Of a DNA stretch of 9,381 nucleotides, positions 4,139 through 9,381 are shown in pieces (position 1 is the first letter of the stretch; every line of letters begins with the position of its first letter). A program made the position numbers and the translations under genes. Source of the stretch: Planctomycetaceae bacterium (GTDB lineage Bacteria > Planctomycetota > Planctomycetia > Pirellulales > Thermoguttaceae); assembly GCA_031274385.1 (NCBI GenBank), contig JAISQH010000665.1, positions 1 through 9,381 of the forward strand. Direction: 5' to 3'. The notes beneath the pieces were generated by a model. That model had not been told where the DNA came from. It worked only from the letters and a program-made list of their open reading frames with translations, and made no database searches.

Positions 4139-7100
4139 ATGTCTTGCAATTCCGTTCGTTTGTTGGCAACGACTCTTGTTTTCACGGTGATTTTATGCGC
4201 TGTTGCCTTGGCACAGACGCCGGTTACCTATCACATTTGGAACACGGAAAATCTGCCAAACAGTTCGGCAACAGAAAAATATTACCGCTATTTATCGCGC
4301 CCCGCCGATGCTCCCAACAATCAGCCGGGACTTTATCAGGCGGTTCCCTATTTTTACGATTACAATAGTTACTACTATTACGGAACAGGAGGACTATTCA
4401 ATATTGTCTTGCACAACGATGATGCCACTTTATCGGGGCAACCGTTTTATTTGGAGTTAGGGGCAGCAATGACCATCGAATCCGATAACCCCGGTGTTGC
4501 CAGAACAATTAGAGTCACCGATACTCCTTTATTCTATATTTATAATTCCCAACTAACTCTTTCAAATGATTTAATCATTTCCAAAACAGACAACGGTTCC
4601 GGTGCTTATGGCTATGGGGCAATTTATCTCGCAGGCGGCATATTGAATGCGGAAAATACGTTGTTTCAATCGAATATCAATTCCAGCGGGTACGGCGGTG
4701 CCATCACTGCGAACTATTACGAAAATGATTATTATAACCGGAATATCGCCAATGTTAGCGGAGCAAGGTTTGAAGGAAATCAAGCCTATTACGGCGGAGC
4801 GATTTACTTAAATCAAAGCGATTTATTCGGCGACAAAGTCGAGTTTCGAGGTAATTCGACCAACGATTATTATGGTTACGCATCCCCTTTTTATCATGGC
4901 GGGGCAATCTATCTTGCCAACCGATCCAATGCTCGGTTAGAAAACTCGTTGTTTGAGAACAACACGGCAATTGGCAATGGCGGTGCGATTTACTCGACTA
5001 ATTCCAATTTATATCTTAAAGGTACGAATTTCAGGCAGAACAACGCAAGCGGTAAAGGCGGAGCCATCTTTTTCGATGTCAATGACGGCGGCGATTACAC
5101 GATTCAATTGGGAGCGTTTCAGGGAACGAGTGTTGAGTTTGCCGGAAACAAACAGGATTACGATTCAACAAACGGTACGGGAAATCCCAATTCGATTGCT
5201 TTTGGTACTTCGTCCGCAACAGGAACAGCACGGGTATTGGTGGATGTTGAAGGAGCCGGTAATCATTTTAGTTTGCGCGACCCGATGGAAGTGCCGATAG
5301 AAGCGACCGGCGGGAATCTCAATCTTGTTTTTACCAAGACGGGAGACGGCAATTGGAATTTGTACGGCAATTCCGATCTTTCGCGGGCAGCCGGTGTGTT
5401 GTTCAATATTGAAAGAGGAACATTCCGGCTTGGCAATGATGCCAGGTTGAATCTTGTAACCGGATTGGAGCTTGATCAGTTCAATGTCCGAAACAATGCC
5501 GTACTGGTAATCGGTGATCAGGCTGGAACCGAAAACCCCGTCAATCTGGCAACGCATCATTTTCAAATTGATGGAACGCTTCAATTGGATCAGACTTTGA
5601 ATTTAGATGTTCGCGGTAACGAAAACGTCATCAATGGAACCTTGACCGGTACAGGCGATCTTATTAAATCCAAATCAGGTAATCAGGAAGAAGGAACGCT
5701 GAAATTTTCGGGAAAAACCGAGAATTATTCCGGCAATCTCCAAATCCAATCAGGTACATTTTGGGCGGATTCCGCATCGTCATTTGAAACAACCGGTTCT
5801 GTTAACTTCGGAAAGGATACGGTTCTTTCTGTTACCGCCAATTCAAAGGAATCGAATATCGTTGCTAAAAATATCAGCATCGGAGATGATGTTACCGTTA
5901 AGATCAACGGAGTTATTGGCGGAACGCAGGAATTCTGTATTTTGGATTCGGAAAATGTTATCGATGGGGATTTTTCCAATACTCAGAACCAATCATTGGA
6001 GGTTGACTATCTTGAGGCAACATTTGGTTTCTCGGATGATCGCAAACAATACAAAGGAACCGTTACATTAACTTGGGATGCCGATGATGTGTCTGTTTCC
6101 AATGGGACATTTACCATTGACCCGCTTGGCGGACAAACTGATTATTTTAAAGTTGATACCGAATTAAAAGATACAACATCGAGTGGGAAAAAATTAACGA
6201 AAAAAGGACTGGGAACACTGGAACTTGCTCGGGCTAACGAATATCGTGGCGGAACGGAGGTTGAATCAGGAACCTTGCTTTTGACGCACGCTCAGGGAAC
6301 CGGCACTGCTCCGGTCAATGTCCATTCCGGTGCAATATTGGCACTTAATTTCAATGGCGATTACAACCAACAGATTTCCGGTGCGGGGAAAGTTACGAAA
6401 ACCGGTTCTAATACGGTTACGTTGACCAACACATCGAACAATTATTCCGGCGGTACACGGATTGAAGGCGGAACGCTTGTTATTGGTAACGATAAGGTGT
6501 TTGGAACGGGCGATTTGATTTTTGCTGGCGGTACACTTCAAACCAAGTCATCGTCATCAAACGAAACGATAACGATTTCAAAACAAAATATAACGGCTGA
6601 GGTTGGCAATGATATTCGGTTTGATACGGAAACGGATTTGACAATTGCGCGAGGTTCAACGCTTGCCGGTGATGGAGGAATTGTTAAAACGGGCAAAGGA
6701 AAACTCACGCTTGCCGGTTCGGCGGCTTATCACGGAACAACTCATATCAAAGAAGGAACTTTGTCGTTGGCGTCAGTGAACGCAATCGGTTTGGGAAAAG
6801 TGATTCTTGATGACGGAATAACGTTCGAAAATACCGCCGCCTTGACCAATGACCGTAATATTATTTTGAATGCCGCAGACAATTCCGGCAGTATGATTTA
6901 CGAAACCCAAAACGATGGAGTGATTTTTGATGTCCAAAACGATTGGGATCAAACCGGTTCGATTGACGGCGAAGGCATGTTGGTCAAAACCGGTACGGGA
7001 ACACTGACCTTTTCGGGCAATAATTCGTACTCCGGCGGAACACGGCTCAAAGCCGGAATTTTGGAATTTTCAACCTCTCAAAATTTCGGAGGCGGACAAC

Positions 7101-8701
7101 TCATTTTTGAAGGCGGAACGTTACGGAATTTACAGGCGATTGACGATTTTTCATTGCCGATGACGGCGGAAAACGGTTCGTCATTCCTTTTGGACACACC
7201 TCACGATTTGACGATTTCATCGCGGCTCAACGGCAGCGGCGGCTTGACCAAAAGCGGAACAGGAACTCTGACATTGACGGGAAGTAACGATTATTGGGGC
7301 GCAACATCGGTTCAGTCCGGTGTTCTCAAGGTGGACGGGGAGTTGACCCGATCAAAAGTAACAGTTCATTCCGGTGCGGTATTAACAGGTTCGGGAATTA
7401 TTGATAACAATGTTGAATTGAAATCGGGTTCGGTTTATCAATGGAATTTCGGGATTCGTGAGGAGGATTCACCTTATTTGAATGTCAGAGGAAAGGTTCA
7501 GTTATCCGATACAATTTTTCGTCCGGTAACAGCGGTTGCGGCGCAGGAACATTATCCTGATGTGATTGATGATTGGACGGTACTTCGTTACGGAATGTTG
7601 GAAGGCGAGTTTGCTTCGATTGACAATACATTGAGTCCGTTTTATGATTTTACGTTCGATTATTCCACACCCAACCGGATCAAGGTGATAGGTACTCATC
7701 GGCGTGATCCGCGACCGTTGAGTGATTCGGTTGCGATGGGAATCACCATGGCGCAACGAAAAGTTTCACGGCGTGCTTTTGAACAAATTGACAACGAACT
7801 TCAAAACGGACGTTATCTTGGTCTCCGACCAATTCGAATACGGAAAGATCAAACTCGCGGACAAACTTCGTCTTCGGCTCGTCATGCTTGGGGCAATTTT
7901 TACGGACGGACGACGGAATTTGAAAGCAGTTATCACACCAACGATCCTTGGCGTCTCAATTCGTTTGGTCTTCAGGTTGGTTATTCATTTTTGTCGGCAA
8001 ATTGGTTATCGTTCGGAATTACTGCCGGAGTGGAAATTCCGCAACTGAAAAATAACCGCGACAAAATTGACGCATCTGATGGTTACATCGGTCTGTATTT
8101 TGGCAAGCGAATTTACGGTTTATGGGAATTGAAGGCGTATCTCGGCGGCGGTACACAAAACTACACGTCTTACCGTAACGATACTCAATATACTTATCGT
8201 TCAAAATATCGCGGCGACTCATTTGAAACAAATTTTGAATTGGGGCGTCCGATTTTATTTGGTACGTATTTGGTTCGTCCTCATTTCGGTTTTGATCTTG
8301 AATACGCCGGTCAGCAGGGATCGGTTGAGAGCAAACCGTCCAATGAATATCGTACTTATTCCAACGCTTCACTGACGCAACTCTATTTCCGTGTCGGAAT
8401 TGATGTTGAGAAACGATTGGCGTTGGGTGATCTTTTTCTGGGAATTGACTACGCGAACATGATAGGCGGTGAGTCATTGCCGAGTGTCAAGGTTTATTAT
8501 CCGACCGTGAAAAGCGGAACAACCGTTTACGGAACAACATTGGGTCAAAATATCGTTTCCATTCGTGGCGGCGGAAATTATTATCTGAACGCCATTCGGA
8601 GTAAATCGCTTTTCATGAACATTACCGGCGACATTTTCGCAGACCGTGCCGAAGGCAAAGCCGGAGTGACCGCAACATTTGGTTACGATTGCCGGTTCTG
8701 A
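4139..8701 (+). CDS. Large autotransporter with Pmp-like and PATR repeats (type V secretion)
   Basis: The product is 1520 residues. A Sec signal peptide (1-25) ends in VALA before QT. Residues 48-81 hold eleven tyrosines. Residues 158-337 carry alternating GGA[IT] motifs (GGAIT 186, GGAIY 219, 254, 281, GGAIF 307, plus GYGAIY 158) and FxxN motifs (FQSN 176, FEGN 211, FRGN 236, FENN 272, FRQN 298, FAGN 334). This is the pattern of chlamydial polymorphic membrane proteins, a right-handed beta-helix. From about 395 to 1100 there are roughly seven autotransporter-associated beta-strand (PATR) units of the type KTGTGTLTFSGNNSYSGGT..GTL. A helical linker (about 1195-1222) leads to the C-terminal beta-barrel (about 1248-1520), which begins ARHAWGNFYGR, contains FGLQVGYSF and ends in CRF. 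The barrel inserts in the outer membrane and the passenger should reach the surface. No catalytic motif is visible, so adhesion or surface coating is the likeliest role. It converges on the next gene with 14 bp between stops. Confidence 0.92.
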   Translation: MSCNSVRLLATTLVFTVILCAVALAQTPVTYHIWNTENLPNSSATEKYYRYLSRPADAPNNQPGLYQAVPYFYDYNSYYYYGTGGLFNIVLHNDDATLSGQPFYLELGAAMTIESDNPGVARTIRVTDTPLFYIYNSQLTLSNDLIISKTDNGSGAYGYGAIYLAGGILNAENTLFQSNINSSGYGGAITANYYENDYYNRNIANVSGARFEGNQAYYGGAIYLNQSDLFGDKVEFRGNSTNDYYGYASPFYHGGAIYLANRSNARLENSLFENNTAIGNGGAIYSTNSNLYLKGTNFRQNNASGKGGAIFFDVNDGGDYTIQLGAFQGTSVEFAGNKQDYDSTNGTGNPNSIAFGTSSATGTARVLVDVEGAGNHFSLRDPMEVPIEATGGNLNLVFTKTGDGNWNLYGNSDLSRAAGVLFNIERGTFRLGNDARLNLVTGLELDQFNVRNNAVLVIGDQAGTENPVNLATHHFQIDGTLQLDQTLNLDVRGNENVINGTLTGTGDLIKSKSGNQEEGTLKFSGKTENYSGNLQIQSGTFWADSASSFETTGSVNFGKDTVLSVTANSKESNIVAKNISIGDDVTVKINGVIGGTQEFCILDSENVIDGDFSNTQNQSLEVDYLEATFGFSDDRKQYKGTVTLTWDADDVSVSNGTFTIDPLGGQTDYFKVDTELKDTTSSGKKLTKKGLGTLELARANEYRGGTEVESGTLLLTHAQGTGTAPVNVHSGAILALNFNGDYNQQISGAGKVTKTGSNTVTLTNTSNNYSGGTRIEGGTLVIGNDKVFGTGDLIFAGGTLQTKSSSSNETITISKQNITAEVGNDIRFDTETDLTIARGSTLAGDGGIVKTGKGKLTLAGSAAYHGTTHIKEGTLSLASVNAIGLGKVILDDGITFENTAALTNDRNIILNAADNSGSMIYETQNDGVIFDVQNDWDQTGSIDGEGMLVKTGTGTLTFSGNNSYSGGTRLKAGILEFSTSQNFGGGQLIFEGGTLRNLQAIDDFSLPMTAENGSSFLLDTPHDLTISSRLNGSGGLTKSGTGTLTLTGSNDYWGATSVQSGVLKVDGELTRSKVTVHSGAVLTGSGIIDNNVELKSGSVYQWNFGIREEDSPYLNVRGKVQLSDTIFRPVTAVAAQEHYPDVIDDWTVLRYGMLEGEFASIDNTLSPFYDFTFDYSTPNRIKVIGTHRRDPRPLSDSVAMGITMAQRKVSRRAFEQIDNELQNGRYLGLRPIRIRKDQTRGQTSSSARHAWGNFYGRTTEFESSYHTNDPWRLNSFGLQVGYSFLSANWLSFGITAGVEIPQLKNNRDKIDASDGYIGLYFGKRIYGLWELKAYLGGGTQNYTSYRNDTQYTYRSKYRGDSFETNFELGRPILFGTYLVRPHFGFDLEYAGQQGSVESKPSNEYRTYSNASLTQLYFRVGIDVEKRLALGDLFLGIDYANMIGGESLPSVKVYYPTVKSGTTVYGTTLGQNIVSIRGGGNYYLNAIRSKSLFMNITGDIFADRAEGKAGVTATFGYDCRF

Positions 8702-8715
8702 TGTTTTGTGTAACG

Positions 8716-9381
8716 TTACCGTTTTGTTTTTAATATCTGAAAGAGTTCGGCGATTTTTGTTTCGAGAAGTTGGCGAAGTTCTTCTTCGCTTAAATCCTTA
8801 AATTCGTCGTAGGAAATCGGTTTGCCGTAAATCACACGAATTTTTCCCCAGAGTCGCGGAAATTTTTTTGTTCGTGACCAGGCATCGTAACAACCATTCA
8901 GAGCGGTTGGTAAAATGGTGACTTTGCTTCGTTGGGCAAGAACGAGCGAACCCGGCAAAAACGGTGCTATTTCGCCATCCCAAGTCCGAGCCCCTTCCGG
9001 GAAAATAAGAATCATTTCCCCGCCGCGCAACCGTTTGAGCGATTCCTTAATTCCTTCGAAGCCGATTCCTTCCGTATCGAGTGGAATCGCGTCCAGTACG
9101 TCAATCAACCACGCAAACGGCTTGAACCGAAACAATGATTTCCGTGCCAAAAAGTTGAGTGGACGCCGTAATCCGGCAGCGATCAACGGCGGATCAAAAT
9201 GCGATTGGTGATTTGAAACCACCATTACACCGCCCTCAACCGGCATATTGTTTCGACCGTAAAACCGAACTCCGTAAAAAATCATAAAAAACAAATTGAC
9301 CGGCGTTCGAATCAAATAGTAAAACCATTGTTTCTGCCAAGAAATTTGTCTGCCCGATAAAAAACGTTTCGTTGGGGAATT
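8716..9381 (-). CDS. plsC: 1-acyl-sn-glycerol-3-phosphate acyltransferase (PlsC family), possibly cut at right edge
   Basis: A lysophospholipid acyltransferase that probably acylates lysophosphatidic acid to phosphatidic acid at the inner membrane. Counting from the TTG at 9315 (199 residues), the family motifs are in order: NHQSHFD (35-41, catalytic His and Asp), IPLDTEG (77-83), FPEGAR (105-110, with Ala for the usual Thr) and ILPTALNG (134-141). A hydrophobic N-terminal stretch precedes them, and the C-terminus is a charged helix. The frame stays open for 22 further codons to the window edge without an ATG, and those codons (ending QWFYYLIRTPVNLFF) read like the normal amphipathic start of such enzymes. 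The true start is therefore probably beyond the window; TTG 9315 is the alternative. The specific acyl substrate is not shown, and the family includes other acyltransferases. Confidence 0.9.
   Translation of the reverse strand, partial: NSPTKRFLSGRQISWQKQWFYYLIRTPVNLFFMIFYGVRFYGRNNMPVEGGVMVVSNHQSHFDPPLIAAGLRRPLNFLARKSLFRFKPFAWLIDVLDAIPLDTEGIGFEGIKESLKRLRGGEMILIFPEGARTWDGEIAPFLPGSLVLAQRSKVTILPTALNGCYDAWSRTKKFPRLWGKIRVIYGKPISYDEFKDLSEEELRQLLETKIAELFQILKTKR

Noticed and set aside
4190..4220. Lipoprotein signal at VILC in the large autotransporter
   Set aside because: The residue before the cysteine is Leu rather than Gly, Ala or Ser, and a normal ALA cleavage site follows.

Overview
The window looks like a chromosomal segment of a Gram-negative-type bacterium, most likely a member of the Planctomycetota. 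I infer this from three things. The S18 protein has a basic N-terminal extension and a core (DYKDIELL, RRKTGC, SQHAVAAAIKRARFMALLPYV) that resembles planctomycete S18 as I remember it. There is a very long autotransporter full of PATR-type beta-strand repeats. The single genes are loosely packed, with long, palindrome-rich gaps between them. No database search was possible, so the phylum is an inference.

Layout from left to right. The 5' end of hemL (glutamate-1-semialdehyde aminomutase, minus strand) runs off the left edge and has its own extended -10 promoter. A gap with a 114-bp inverted repeat follows, then a minus-strand gene for a secreted protein that is almost entirely an autotransporter-type beta-barrel with no real passenger. 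A 540-bp divergent gap leads to rpsR (ribosomal protein S18, plus strand), which stands alone and is followed by a strong intrinsic terminator. After an AT-rich inverted and tandem repeat comes argB (N-acetylglutamate kinase, plus strand). A gap of about 500 bp carries two more palindromic repeat blocks. Next is a 1520-residue autotransporter (plus strand) whose passenger joins chlamydial-Pmp-like GGAI/FxxN repeats to about seven PATR repeats, ahead of a C-terminal barrel. It converges, 14 bp apart, on a PlsC-type acyltransferase (minus strand) that is open to the right edge.

The housekeeping genes (tetrapyrrole synthesis, translation, arginine synthesis, phospholipid synthesis) do not form a pathway together. 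The two surface-protein genes are distantly related in their barrels and flank the rpsR-argB pair. Three kinds of intergenic palindrome occur. The best supported is a REP-like hairpin found as an inverted pair at 406-519 and again at 3896-3955. It shows one compensatory base-pair change, which suggests a dispersed mobile or structural element. I see no CRISPR array, transposase, tRNA, rRNA, phage gene or defence system. The most notable items are the REP-like family, the passenger-less barrel and the chimeric passenger.
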